Source: an uncultured Scytonema sp.
GTDB taxonomy: Bacteria; Cyanobacteriota; Cyanobacteriia; Cyanobacteriales; Nostocaceae
Length of the DNA: 44,205 bases
Assembly (NCBI GenBank): GCA_937873135.1
Contig: CALMVQ010000209.1
Coordinates: 1 to 44,205, forward strand
Direction: 5' to 3'
The notes below the pieces were generated by a model. The model was not told the origin of the DNA. It ran no database searches and worked only from the letters and a program-made list of their open reading frames with translations. Of the stretch, positions 9,788-18,840 are shown piece after piece (positions within the stretch are counted from its first letter, which is position 1; the number at the start of each line of letters is the position of its first letter). The position numbers and the translations under genes were made by a program.

Positions 9788-10423
9788 ATGAATGAAAAAC
9801 ACAACACATTTGAAGACAAGGACAAAGACTTGTCAGAAAAGTTGCCAAAACAACCACCAAATTTATTGCAGCACCTTCAGTCTCATTTATCTCAGATGCC
9901 AGAATCAGTCAAAACCGTGACAAATACGAGATCGGAAGGACTAATAACATCTACACAAGAAATTGACCTTCAACAAAAACAGCAGGTTTATCACAATATT
10001 GCTCAGTTTTTGCAAGAAAGGCTTCAAGTAGAGTTTCAAAAAGTAGAATTTCAAAAAGCAGAATTTCAAACCTACTTGCAAACAACTTACATATTGTGTA
10101 ACGAATCCGATCCACAATTGGTAGGAAAACAGCCACCAAGCGAGCTAGCTCAACAACTGGCAACCGAAGTAAAAGATCTCGTCCTCACTATCAAAGTGCA
10201 TTACTTGAAACCCCAAGAAGTTCCAACTTCTGACACAGGCTTAAACAGTAAGCACTTGCGTCAAACCGAAATTTTTTACATAGATCGCAATAACCCAAAA
10301 CCCAACATTTTTCGGGTTGATGAACAAGTGGAATGGGACAACTTACCGAGTGATGTAGGAGAAAGCTTTATCAAGGAAAATTTAGCTCGGAACAGCTTTA
10401 AACTTTATCCCCAAGGAGACTAA
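9788..10423 (+). CDS. Unrecognised protein, first gene of the AAA+ operon
   Basis: The protein has 211 residues from ATG 9788, which has a GGAG at 9775-9778. An in-frame GTG at 9773 would start inside that ribosome site, so I prefer the ATG. The first 70 residues are polar and probably disordered. Residues about 65-100 are helical with a repeated VEFQK/AEFQ pattern. The last 60 residues are more folded-looking and include IFYIDRNNPKPNIFRVDEQ. There is no signal peptide or membrane segment, and I do not recognise a family. The next gene follows after four bases, so the two are almost certainly co-transcribed with the downstream AAA+ ATPase gene. This makes it a candidate partner or adaptor of that ATPase. 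Confidence 0.75.
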   Translation: MNEKHNTFEDKDKDLSEKLPKQPPNLLQHLQSHLSQMPESVKTVTNTRSEGLITSTQEIDLQQKQQVYHNIAQFLQERLQVEFQKVEFQKAEFQTYLQTTYILCNESDPQLVGKQPPSELAQQLATEVKDLVLTIKVHYLKPQEVPTSDTGLNSKHLRQTEIFYIDRNNPKPNIFRVDEQVEWDNLPSDVGESFIKENLARNSFKLYPQGD

Positions 10424-10427
10424 AATT

Positions 10428-10970
10428 ATGCCTATAGACGTCCTTTTTGTACAAGCTCTACTGACTTTCCTGATTGTAGGAACTGTAGCAGTCGTACTCA
10501 CTTTCTGGAACCAAATCCTTAACTGGGCAGATCAAACTTTGTTTCCCTGGATTCGGGACAACTTACCTGGGTTAGAACAGCATGTTAGACATGCTTTCGC
10601 GGAGGTTCACAAAGTTGTCGGACCAATACGCAAAAATTTTAAAACTTTGAAACAGTTCACCGAAATCAAAGAAGCTTGGGAAATGCTCCGGAAATATTTA
10701 CTGAAAGTATTAGTCCAGTTTGAGCTGAACACACAAAATCAGTGGGTTAAACGGATTACTTCCTGGGCAACTCGTGAGCTTGAGTCCAAGCAGGTGGTGG
10801 TACGAAGGGAAGTACAGGAGATAGTTAAAGACGTTGATTCATTACCAGATGATGTGCGCCTAAAATGGTTGGAACGAGGTACGAAAACTCACGATATGGA
10901 TATGACTAAGGTGCGCGATGACGAGCTGCGCGATGGCGAGCGCGAACTCACTATGACCAATCACAATTAA
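10428..10970 (+). CDS. Single-pass membrane protein, second gene of the AAA+ operon
   Basis: The protein has 180 residues. ATG 10428 has GGAG at about 10416-10419. Residues about 5-30 form one hydrophobic segment (VQALLTFLIVGTVAVVLTFW), followed by a helical, charged cytoplasmic-type domain (LKQFTEIKEAWEMLRKYLLK). The tail is acidic and basic mixed (KVRDDELRDGERELTM). I do not recognise the family. The reading frame remains open in the same phase beyond the TAA at 10968-10970: 77 more codons, a second TAA, then 38 more codons. The downstream segments look protein-like, so this gene may once have been longer or may be followed by genes that lost their starts. Confidence 0.75.
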   Translation: MPIDVLFVQALLTFLIVGTVAVVLTFWNQILNWADQTLFPWIRDNLPGLEQHVRHAFAEVHKVVGPIRKNFKTLKQFTEIKEAWEMLRKYLLKVLVQFELNTQNQWVKRITSWATRELESKQVVVRREVQEIVKDVDSLPDDVRLKWLERGTKTHDMDMTKVRDDELRDGERELTMTNHN

Positions 10971-11204
10971 CATCATTCTTCAATTGTAATATATTGGACA
11001 CTCATCACAAAAATAGCAATTTTAGCAATAGTTGGGTATCTAGCTTGGAATCATCAACATCAGATTCGGGAAAGCGTTGCTGCATCGTTGCGTGAGCAAA
11101 GCTTACAGGATAGTGCCTTAATGAAAGCCTGGATTGTTTTTGACAAATTGATTTCTGGAGTGCGCCGTTACCTAATGGTGGAAAACCGACAAACTGGTAC
11201 TTAA
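10971..11204 (+). pseudogene. Start-less membrane-protein segment, in frame with the preceding gene
   Basis: From directly after the TAA at 10968 there are 77 sense codons in the same frame. They encode a clear membrane helix (IVIYWTLITKIAILAIVGYL) followed by an amphipathic helical stretch (REQSLQDSALMKAWIVFDKL), ending at TAA 11202-11204. No ATG, GTG or TTG precedes the membrane helix in this frame. Only rare starts such as ATT at 10983 are available, without a ribosome site. It could be a small membrane protein with a lost or unusual start, or the read-through extension of the preceding gene. Protein-like composition argues against random sequence. Confidence 0.45.
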
Positions 11205-11321
11205 AAGATATCTGAGACAACCCATTCCCTAGAAGAAATTTGCAAAACTGACCCTGATGTGTATGAGCAACTACAAAAGTTGGGCTACACCGAAAAAAAC
11301 ATTATGCCTTTATTGCAATAG
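11205..11321 (+). pseudogene. 38-codon in-frame segment before the AAA+ gene
   Basis: In the same frame again, after TAA 11202-11204, 38 codons read KISETTHSLEEICKTDP and then a helical, acidic stretch ending NIMPLLQ before TAG 11319-11321. It has no upstream start codon except an internal GTG. The TAG lies just upstream of the AGGA of the AAA+ gene. It looks like a detached C-terminus rather than noise. I see no way to tell a decayed gene from recoding by sequence alone. Confidence 0.4.
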
Positions 11322-11333
11322 CAGGATACAAAT

Positions 11334-12398
11334 ATGCCAGCAAATTGGACCAGAATCGATCAACCTAACCAATCTCATCAACCTCAAGCTGTCGATCAAC
11401 CTAACCAATCTCATCAATCTCAGGCTAATGTAACCGTTTTGTCGAATACTAGCTCTGAAACTTCTGAAATCCAGCGGATGGAAATGTTTGTCCCAGAAAC
11501 ACCCAACCGCAGCCTAAATGACCTGATTGTATCAGCTAAGGTTAAAACCCAGATTGAAACAGCCTTAAACAGTATTCGTTTCCATGATGTGCTGTACCAC
11601 GAGTGGAACTTAAAAAAGATTGACCCGCATGGGCATCGAGTAGCAATTAATCTGTTTGGTTCACCTGGAACGGGAAAGACGTTTTGCGCTCAGGCGAGCG
11701 CGCACTATTTGGGTAAACTAATCATCCGTGTAAACTATGCAGAAATTGAATCTAAGTACGTAGGAGAAACTCCAAAAAATATTAAAGCAGCTTTCAAAAA
11801 AGCTCGTGAAACCGGAGCAGTATTACTCTTCGACGAAGCCGATTCAATTCTTGGCAAGCGACTCACCAATGTTACCCAAAGTGCCGATCACGGAGTCAAT
11901 CTCAGCCGTTCTGTTATGTTGTTGGAGTTAGATAACTTCAATGGAATCGTGATTTTTGCTACTAATTTACCTGGAAACTACGACGGTGCTTTTGTAAGAC
12001 GAATTCAAGCACATATTGAGTTTGAACTTCCAAACGAAGAATGCCGAATGCAATTGTGGAATTTACTACTACCTACAGAAGTTCCCCGTGCAGACGATAT
12101 TACCGTTGAATGGTTAGCGCAAGAGTCTATAGGTTTAGCTGGTGGAGATATTCTCAATGTAGTAAAGTTAGCTGCAAGCCAAGCTGTTGTCCGGACTGGA
12201 GAAGAGCGAAGGATTTTACAATCAGATATTCAAAACGCCGTCACCCAAGTCAAGCTTGGCAAAGAAAAAGTTGGTACTGGATTCTCTTATTACAACCAAT
12301 CTTCTACAACAATAGTCAAAGAAGAGATAGTTTCACCTGAAGAATTACCTGCTGACGTTCGTGATAAATACAAGCAAGTCTTGGAAAAAGAGGCTTAA
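11334..12398 (+). CDS. AAA+ family ATPase
   Basis: The protein has 354 residues from ATG 11334, with AGGA at 11323-11326. Residues 1-50 are disordered and include a tandem DQPNQSHQ repeat (9-16 and 21-28). The AAA+ core spans about 60-300. It has Walker A GSPGTGKT at 109-116, Walker B LLFDEAD at 164-170, sensor-1 asparagine in FATN at 208-211 and an arginine-finger pair RR at 222-223. A helical lid follows, and the protein ends with EELPADVRDKYKQVLEK. The core resembles single-ring FtsH/Cdc48/SpoVK-type ATPases that unfold or remodel proteins. There is no protease domain. It is the last gene of an operon with a disordered protein and one or two small membrane proteins, which suggests a membrane-linked remodelling complex. 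The role is not established. Confidence 0.88.
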   Translation: MPANWTRIDQPNQSHQPQAVDQPNQSHQSQANVTVLSNTSSETSEIQRMEMFVPETPNRSLNDLIVSAKVKTQIETALNSIRFHDVLYHEWNLKKIDPHGHRVAINLFGSPGTGKTFCAQASAHYLGKLIIRVNYAEIESKYVGETPKNIKAAFKKARETGAVLLFDEADSILGKRLTNVTQSADHGVNLSRSVMLLELDNFNGIVIFATNLPGNYDGAFVRRIQAHIEFELPNEECRMQLWNLLLPTEVPRADDITVEWLAQESIGLAGGDILNVVKLAASQAVVRTGEERRILQSDIQNAVTQVKLGKEKVGTGFSYYNQSSTTIVKEEIVSPEELPADVRDKYKQVLEKEA

Positions 12399-12559
12399 AA
12401 TTTTCGATTAGCCCGGATTGCTTCAATCAGGGAGTCAAATTCCTTGTTAAGTGCAAAAAGTGATTCTGAGTTAACAACGATCGCTTTAATTTCACTATGA
12501 GTTGAATTCTGCGATTGCCCCCATGAATTCCCAGCTAGCATTAAGGCTACCAGCAACAT
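12395..12559 (-). CDS. Possible small exported protein
   Basis: On the minus strand 54 codons start MLLVALMLAGNSWGQSQNST and end IEAIRANRKF. The N-terminus is hydrophobic like a signal peptide, and the remainder is a polar helix. The frame is open about nine codons further upstream (beginning RRRRHLTNLTTFALAG), but without a normal start codon. A true longer signal peptide may therefore have lost its start. The stop overlaps the stop of the convergent AAA+ gene. I do not recognise it, and it may be decayed. Confidence 0.3.
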   Translation of the reverse strand: MLLVALMLAGNSWGQSQNSTHSEIKAIVVNSESLFALNKEFDSLIEAIRANRKF

Positions 12560-12725
12560 ACCAGCAAGAGCAAAAGTAGTTAGGTTAGTTAGGTGTCGTC
12601 TGCGCCTCTATTTGTGCTGCTCCTGTTTGCGTCATTTAATGCTAGCCGTAATAAAACTTATCAATATCGCTGGTATGTGTTAATAATAAATTGGTACTCT
12701 ACACTTTTTCTAGTCGAAAGTATTG

Positions 12726-12830
12726 TATAGCAATCCGTTGAGGATTCGTAAACGCCAAGATCCAAGGGCAACTCTTACGAAGTCGGGGATCTGAACAGCC
12801 AAAGTTTGTAACTCAAATAGGATTGCTGTA
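12726..12830. repeat. Small inverted-repeat element (MITE-like)
   Basis: About 105 bases are bounded by TATAGCAATCCGTTGA on the left and the inverse of TACAGCAATCCTATTTGA on the right. The core is unrelated to genes. Elements with TAYAGCAATCC ends are a familiar kind of cyanobacterial intergenic repeat. The whole interval 12560-12876 otherwise contains nothing I can recognise. Confidence 0.5.
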
Positions 12831-12876
12831 GGTAAAGAGAGTCATGAACCAAGCAAGAAAATTAACTCAATGATGC

Positions 12877-14301
12877 CTATGCTTCTGTTATCCGAACTAC
12901 TTTAGTCTCAGAATTTTCTACAGTTTTAGCTACTAACTTTCCCCCAATGTGAGTAGCTTTAACAACTTTTTCAATGTCTGTAACACTAAACGTTCCTCCC
13001 TTAATATTGTCAATCAGTGCTTCACCCTCTACCCGCAAACTATTGGCTGTTGGTAATTCTCTTTTGGTAATTTCCGGGAAAACAATTCCATCAGGCGATC
13101 GCATATACAGCACGGGTATAGCCCATTCATATCCTTGCTTTGACTCGTTGTACATTTCTCGTCGTCCCAAAGATACAGCTTCATCAAGGGTTAGTCCAGC
13201 TGCTAGAGCGGTGTAAAATCGCTTACTAAAGGCGATCGCTTCACTGTCAGACACCCTATACTGCATTGCTAGCACTGCTGGTATACCTTGTTTTATCACA
13301 GCAGGTGCAATTCCAGTCCAAGGAGAAACACCATCACGTCGTCCAGTTTCACAAGCGCCCAAAACTGCTACTCTGACACCCGCTTGCTGTAAATGTATTG
13401 CTAATTCATTAGCAGGAAATAATTCAGAGGCACCTTCTGTTTTCTTGTTAAGTAAAACTAGATTTCCTATCCCTCTAGAATCTTCTATTTCTGGTAAGGT
13501 TGAAAGAAAACGAACTTGATTTTTTTGTAAGCGATTGAACTCTGATTCATTGATAACAAACCTTGCCTGCTCACCAGAATCAGAAATCTCTTTTTCTTTA
13601 AATATTCCATGACCAGCAAAGTGGAATAAATCAGCCCCTTTATGTAACTCGGAAATCAATTCGTCAACTGTTGGATTATTGATAAAAGGTTCCCAATTTA
13701 GGTTAATTCCCTTTACATTAAATCCTTTTAATGCTTTTTCTATCGCTTTCTGTTCCATCTTCAATTCTAGCTCTCCTGTTGGATCTGCTGTCACTGCCAA
13801 GAGACGCAAAGTTTCTTGATTCTCTTTCTTAATCTCCGATGGAGAAGAATCTATCGACTCATAGCGTACCATTGAATATTTAGGATTCAGAACCAGAAAA
13901 TTATCATAGCTATCTTCTTCACCTTCTGGTTGAGGAAAATAGCAAAATTCCCAAGGTATTTGAGCCAGTTTTAGATGCTTAATCACTAGACGCAGGCGAA
14001 TGTAACCGTCTTGACCTGCTTTTTCAATTGCTCTTTGAAATAAATTGCGAATTTCTGGTGATGGAAATAATCGTGCTGTTATCTGTTTCCCAAACGCTAC
14101 CAATTCTGAAAGTGGAAGATTATTTTTTCTTTCTAGCCTTCTCAAATACTCTTTCATTTCTTCAGAAAAATAAAGGGCTGAAAATGCTTCGCGAGTTTCA
14201 CCAACATCTGAGATAGGGACAGATACTTTAAATGTGTTAGTGGATTCATCAAGATCGCGAAGTTCTAAGTTGAGATTGGTGTATTGTCGAGTTTGGGGCA
14301 T
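12877..14301 (-). CDS. CHAT-domain protease
   Basis: The protein has 474 residues with ATG at 14301. The N-terminal 120 residues form a beta-rich domain leading into the conserved lead-in IPWEFCYFP. The CHAT protease domain covers about 160-420, with the catalytic histidine H231 in LFHFAGHG and cysteine C317 in VLGACETG. The typical AVLAMQYRVSDSEAIAF block comes next. The last 45 residues (KGGTFSVTDIEKVVKATHIG) look like a small effector-associated or cell-surface-like beta segment. CHAT proteases are caspase relatives, usually kept inactive until an NTPase or TPR sensor signals. Here there is no fused sensor, but a STAND ATPase gene lies upstream on the same strand (15099-18668). The protease and switch may therefore act in trans. 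The domain call is very firm, the pairing is inferred. Confidence 0.92.
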   Translation of the reverse strand: MPQTRQYTNLNLELRDLDESTNTFKVSVPISDVGETREAFSALYFSEEMKEYLRRLERKNNLPLSELVAFGKQITARLFPSPEIRNLFQRAIEKAGQDGYIRLRLVIKHLKLAQIPWEFCYFPQPEGEEDSYDNFLVLNPKYSMVRYESIDSSPSEIKKENQETLRLLAVTADPTGELELKMEQKAIEKALKGFNVKGINLNWEPFINNPTVDELISELHKGADLFHFAGHGIFKEKEISDSGEQARFVINESEFNRLQKNQVRFLSTLPEIEDSRGIGNLVLLNKKTEGASELFPANELAIHLQQAGVRVAVLGACETGRRDGVSPWTGIAPAVIKQGIPAVLAMQYRVSDSEAIAFSKRFYTALAAGLTLDEAVSLGRREMYNESKQGYEWAIPVLYMRSPDGIVFPEITKRELPTANSLRVEGEALIDNIKGGTFSVTDIEKVVKATHIGGKLVAKTVENSETKVVRITEA

Positions 14302-14512
14302 CGGTTGCTATTTCGTATTTAAATTACGTGATCTTTTAACGCAAATAATTTGTTACGCCTTAAAAAAAAGTTATTCTTTATACTTTTAAAAGCCTTGGAA
14401 TCATCGTAATTTTCATTTCTCTGTTTATGGTACAAACATACTTTTTTCTACTCCAGTTGTCTACTGCTTCTACTATGTGACGCCACTCAGTGCGCGTGAG
14501 TAGGTTTCACGT

Positions 14513-15094
14513 CTATTTGCAAGATGATTCCCTATCAATAAACCAATACAATGGTTCTCTTTGATCTGCACAAACATATTCTCGCAATTTAATTTCTCGT
14601 GCTTTTTGCAGTTTAATTTGTTGTATAAAGTTTTGTATTTCCTTACGCTTATTAGCTGTACAACTTTCCAAAAAATCTATACTTAGATCATAACTACAAA
14701 TCTGCTGCATCTTAAACCATCGCTTTAAGAGGTATCTCTTTTTATACCCTTCTAAATAGCACCACAAATCTGAGTAGCGACAATATAATATATCGAGTTG
14801 AGTGTTTTGTGGTAAGGTGGTTTCGATGTCACGGAAGTTAGAATTTCCGTTATTTTCAACTGGTATCCAATAAACGTTTAATTCTTCTTGGTCTTTTACT
14901 TTTGCTGTAAAGGCAAAGCTACTATTAGCTATACTCAAAATAGATGGTGTTATAATTGAGTATAAAAAACAAACACAAGTTAACTTTAATGGCTTCATTT
15001 GTAAATTTTTAAATAACTTCGTATTTTGCTCAGCTAAATAGGATTTAGCGTTTTTATCTACCATTTCAACATGCATGTAAGTAGACTTTTTCAT
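14513..15094 (-). CDS. Small protein, probably exported
   Basis: The frame is open from a TTG at 15133, but ATG 15094 falls directly after the stop of the upstream STAND gene (15099) and is the start used here (193 residues). A third candidate, ATG 14995, puts a signal-peptide-like segment (MKPLKLTCVCFLYSIITPS with IANSSFAFTAK after it) at the N-terminus, which may be the true mature arrangement. The remaining part has four to five cysteines and a stretch, LDILYCRYSDLWCYLEGY, that looks like a small beta-barrel (SH3-type) fold. I do not recognise a family. It sits between the STAND ATPase and the CHAT protease and is probably co-transcribed with at least the former. Confidence 0.65.
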   Translation of the reverse strand: MKKSTYMHVEMVDKNAKSYLAEQNTKLFKNLQMKPLKLTCVCFLYSIITPSILSIANSSFAFTAKVKDQEELNVYWIPVENNGNSNFRDIETTLPQNTQLDILYCRYSDLWCYLEGYKKRYLLKRWFKMQQICSYDLSIDFLESCTANKRKEIQNFIQQIKLQKAREIKLREYVCADQREPLYWFIDRESSCK

Positions 15095-15098
15095 TTTT

Positions 15099-18000
15099 TT
15101 ATTTTTCAGAACTTCCATTAAACGCTTGTTCAAAATTTTGGTGAAAAAGGGTGATTTTGGTACTAACGAGCTGGAGAATTTGCTCTAGGATAATTTTTTG
15201 AATACTTTCGAGAGTTGTTAGTTCAGTCTTGGGAATATTGTGGTAAAGAATAGCCGTAGCTTCCTGAATGTATGTTTCAAGACGTTGAGCTTGTTCAGGG
15301 GAAATAATTATTGGACTGACATGAAGAAATTCTCCTCTATTGCTTTCAAGAATTAAATCGTCATGAATTTTAGCCCAATATGGATACATCCACCCAAAAA
15401 TGCGTGTTGTTTCCTGTAAAATTTCTACCCATAGCTGTTGCTCAATCTTCTCAGAAGGCAATATCCATTCCACCAAGACATCTAAAAATTGACTAGATCC
15501 GTTTTTGAGTTCAAGAATACTGAATGCCTCCTTAAAGGAACTAATCCAAGCTAAGATGTCTGCCAGTTGATTCAGTATGGATGTCCGCTCATAGTCGTCT
15601 TCAATTGTGTATGCGACTCTCCTAGCTACTGTAAAATCCCCACCCGTAGTTAGAGATACTGCTAACGCTCCTAATGTTTTTTCTTCTTGACAGGAATTAG
15701 ACTTTATTGCAGTATCTGCGATTTCCCGTACTTTAGTCGAGTCTCTAGCCTGATCTATAGCCTCTACCAATTCACGCCGCTTTTCTGTTTGACTCTCAGA
15801 CTGAGTTAAATCTTTTACTAATTTAACATCTTCTGCCAGTTTCCTTGTTGCATCTATTTCTTGCTTTGCTTGTGCAAATTTATCAGTATCAGTGCAAATT
15901 GCACTTGCTTTATTGGTAAAGCCAGCTTGCGCTAAGACGACTGCCCATTTACATAGTACTTGTTCCTGTTGCGCGTCACTTCCCTTATTGGGTGCAAGTT
16001 CCTCAGCTTCACTGAAGACCTCACGTACTTCTTCCGTTAACCCAGTCTGCACCAGACCTGCTGCCAAGTTTCGCAATGCCTCTACTCGCTCCCAATTTCC
16101 TGTAATGTTGCGTGCCGCTTTCCTCGCCTCGCCGAAGACTTTACTTGCTTCCTTAGTCAACCTACCCTTAACTAAGGCTTCTGCAAACATCCGCAGTTCC
16201 TCTACCTGTTGCAACCCTTCCTCAAGGGCGTTTGGAACTTTTATAGCTTCGTCAAAAATTGCGCTCGCTTTATTGCCATCACCAGCAAGTGCTAGGGCTT
16301 TTGCCAATTCCAGCACCGGGTACACTTGTTTTAATTCTTGAGCAATGTTACGTGCCACTTCCTCTGCTTTGTTAAAAGTAGCCTCAGCTTCCTCTACAAA
16401 CTTACTCAATGCGAAGTCTAGTGCTAACTCCCGCAGGGGTTCAGCTTTCTCAAAGTTGTTTTTAATTCCCTCTATCAGTTTTTTAGCTTCAGTAAAGAGT
16501 ATATTAGCATTCTCAATATCTCCAGCCTGGGCTAGAGCTACTGCTAATTGACGCAGTATCTTTATGTCTTTTATTGTCAGTGCTATTGCTATTGCTTCTT
16601 TAAAAATAGGCTTTGCTTCCGACGCCCATTCCGTCTGTAGATAGGCTACTGCCAACTCCCGCAGCGCCTCTACTTTCAAAGATTGGTCATTGTCATTGAT
16701 TGTGTGTATCAGTATTTTGATTTGGTTGAAGATGGCGATCGCTTGCTCATTATCTTTTTTCTTTGCAAAGGCTACTGCCAACTTTCCTAGTGTTTCAGCC
16801 TTCACAGTAACGTCATTTATTCTACTTATAATCTCTTGGGCTTCGCTTAAGCGCTCAGCTTGAGTAAGGGCTATTGCTAAGTCGGGCAGGTCTTGTATCT
16901 TCGTCCCACCTTCCTCAATTAATTCTGCGACTTTCTTCGCTTCATCTAAAACTTTGAGATCATACTGATTTTTTTGTGGCAACGCATTATGAACAATTAA
17001 TAAACTTGCTAACTTTTCATGAGCATTAGTGCGTTGGCAAGCATAGCCGAAAGCTTCTGCGTAACGTCCTAAGAATACTAAAGTTTTCAAATCAATATCT
17101 TGGTAACGGCTCGCTCGCTGGTGTACTACTTGCCGCGCTGCGTAAAGCTTGACCAGCGTTAGCAATTCATCTGGCTTTAAAGGGTCGGTAAATTTGTTAA
17201 TTGCTAATTCCAGATCATCTACATAAACTGCATCACTAGAGAAGAACTCAAATTTGGTTTGCATCCAGTCTCGTGAACTAGTCAACAGCATATAAATTTC
17301 CTCTTTACGTCCAGCAGCATCTAGGTGTTTTGGCAGATTTAACAACCCATACCTGTCTGCTTTCTTCCAGTCCACCTCTTCCCAAGTTGGTGAATCTTTT
17401 TTGTAGTAGTTGACAAATAAATTGTTCTGCTTTATCGCATCGGACCAAAAATGCTTGTTGCGCTCTTTATCTAGTAAGTAATCCCGCAGAGATTGGTGAA
17501 AGATAGCGTAAGTCTCATTCTTTTCTTCATCCTTATCTACATCCAAAAACTGGCGCACTACCCCCAAGTCATATCTTAGTTGCTCAGCATCAATGCCAGT
17601 AAAGTTTTCCAACTGCTTTTCTGTTAAAGGCTCCTGTGTTACCGTTAGCAGTCCTAAGATAGGCTGATACTGCTTTTGCCATTCATCAACTTTGAACCGC
17701 TTAAGGAATTTGTGGTAAATTTCATCAATGCTCGTGGGTAAAGCAGACAGGTTATCTAAGGGTTGCCGTTCAGCTTCAATGTCGTTTAGCAGCAGCTCAG
17801 TATACAAGAAAATACCCATCGAAAGCTCGACAATTTTATGGCTGAGCATTTCGTCTTTGACCTCATTTTTTTGCAAAACTTTTTGGAACTTTGTGTCCTC
17901 TACTCGCTTGTCAATATAATTCCGAATATCTTTGAGATTATCCTCCGACATTTTCTCCAGCTTGTAAGGCTTGAGTGATTTCAACTCTCGCATTACTCGG

Positions 18001-18668
18001 TCTTCTGGGCGGGAAGTCAAGATAAAACGTACCCAGACGGGTAAGTCAGATTCAGACAATTTCGCCAATAGCGTGACTATGTTTTCATTCCCTGTAGTCG
18101 TTACGGCTTCATCCAGAGAGTCAATCAAGATGACTGCTGCTTTAGGAGGCTCTTGCTGCTGTTGGGCATATATCTTCTCCAACTCTGCCAAGGGTGCGCG
18201 GATGAGAATATCTAATTCGTTATCCGGATCGCTTTCTTTCAGGTTTTCGATATAGACTCCTGTAAGCTTACTTCCGGTCATAGACTTAATCTGAACATTG
18301 ACCTCTACTCGTAGGTGAACGGGCTTAATGGTATTTGCCAAAGCTTTCCCGTAGTCTGGTAGCTTTTCTCCTAACTGAGCCGCTAGAGACCGAAGTATAC
18401 GACCCGGTCTGACGGTTTCTACGTCCCCTGCTCGACAGAAGTGATAAGCTTTGATGCGGTCATTGCGAATTTTGGTCAGTTGAGCAGCAATTGCGCTTTT
18501 GCCCACCCCCGGTTCCCCAGTCAGGATAAAAAAGCGATCGCTTTTATTTTTCAACCATTCATCTATTTTGCCGAATATCCAATCTCGTCCAGTAAAATCA
18601 TCTGTTAGGCGCTGAATGTCATGCTCAAAGAGGATGGGAGTAAGATGGGTATCTGGTGATTCTGTCAT
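15099..18668 (-). CDS. STAND-type P-loop ATPase with long helical repeat array
   Basis: The protein has 1189 residues with ATG at 18668. Residues about 25-300 form an AAA/NACHT-like ATPase, with an entry motif FTGRDWIFGKIDEWL, Walker A GEPGVGKS at 51-58, Walker B VILIDSLDEA and a sensor FILTSRPED. A winged-helix-like region follows (ending FHQSLRDYLLDKE). From about residue 560 to 1000 there is a TPR-like array with units such as ALRELAVALAQAG and EALRNLAAGLVQTG. No protease or nuclease effector is fused. Proteins of this build act as ligand-triggered oligomerising switches. The downstream CHAT protease is the obvious candidate effector (inference). The gene is a single intact frame. Confidence 0.9.
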   Translation of the reverse strand: MTESPDTHLTPILFEHDIQRLTDDFTGRDWIFGKIDEWLKNKSDRFFILTGEPGVGKSAIAAQLTKIRNDRIKAYHFCRAGDVETVRPGRILRSLAAQLGEKLPDYGKALANTIKPVHLRVEVNVQIKSMTGSKLTGVYIENLKESDPDNELDILIRAPLAELEKIYAQQQQEPPKAAVILIDSLDEAVTTTGNENIVTLLAKLSESDLPVWVRFILTSRPEDRVMRELKSLKPYKLEKMSEDNLKDIRNYIDKRVEDTKFQKVLQKNEVKDEMLSHKIVELSMGIFLYTELLLNDIEAERQPLDNLSALPTSIDEIYHKFLKRFKVDEWQKQYQPILGLLTVTQEPLTEKQLENFTGIDAEQLRYDLGVVRQFLDVDKDEEKNETYAIFHQSLRDYLLDKERNKHFWSDAIKQNNLFVNYYKKDSPTWEEVDWKKADRYGLLNLPKHLDAAGRKEEIYMLLTSSRDWMQTKFEFFSSDAVYVDDLELAINKFTDPLKPDELLTLVKLYAARQVVHQRASRYQDIDLKTLVFLGRYAEAFGYACQRTNAHEKLASLLIVHNALPQKNQYDLKVLDEAKKVAELIEEGGTKIQDLPDLAIALTQAERLSEAQEIISRINDVTVKAETLGKLAVAFAKKKDNEQAIAIFNQIKILIHTINDNDQSLKVEALRELAVAYLQTEWASEAKPIFKEAIAIALTIKDIKILRQLAVALAQAGDIENANILFTEAKKLIEGIKNNFEKAEPLRELALDFALSKFVEEAEATFNKAEEVARNIAQELKQVYPVLELAKALALAGDGNKASAIFDEAIKVPNALEEGLQQVEELRMFAEALVKGRLTKEASKVFGEARKAARNITGNWERVEALRNLAAGLVQTGLTEEVREVFSEAEELAPNKGSDAQQEQVLCKWAVVLAQAGFTNKASAICTDTDKFAQAKQEIDATRKLAEDVKLVKDLTQSESQTEKRRELVEAIDQARDSTKVREIADTAIKSNSCQEEKTLGALAVSLTTGGDFTVARRVAYTIEDDYERTSILNQLADILAWISSFKEAFSILELKNGSSQFLDVLVEWILPSEKIEQQLWVEILQETTRIFGWMYPYWAKIHDDLILESNRGEFLHVSPIIISPEQAQRLETYIQEATAILYHNIPKTELTTLESIQKIILEQILQLVSTKITLFHQNFEQAFNGSSEK

Positions 18669-18840
18669 TTTTACTTATTGACAAAAAGATTATTTTGTGG
18701 TAATGGATGCAATATTAACCCATTGACACTGTTGAAACTGACGAAAAAGCGTCTGTACATAAGCATTTTCGTTTAATTTTGTACATGTTTTTTACAAAGT
18801 TCCATCAATGATACAGTCGTCAGTAACTAATTTGCTTTTC

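Noticed and set aside
15892-16551. Long plus-strand open frames rich in Ala/Ser opposite the STAND gene
   Set aside because: They are antisense shadows of the TPR-like array on the minus strand, with low-complexity composition and no domain.
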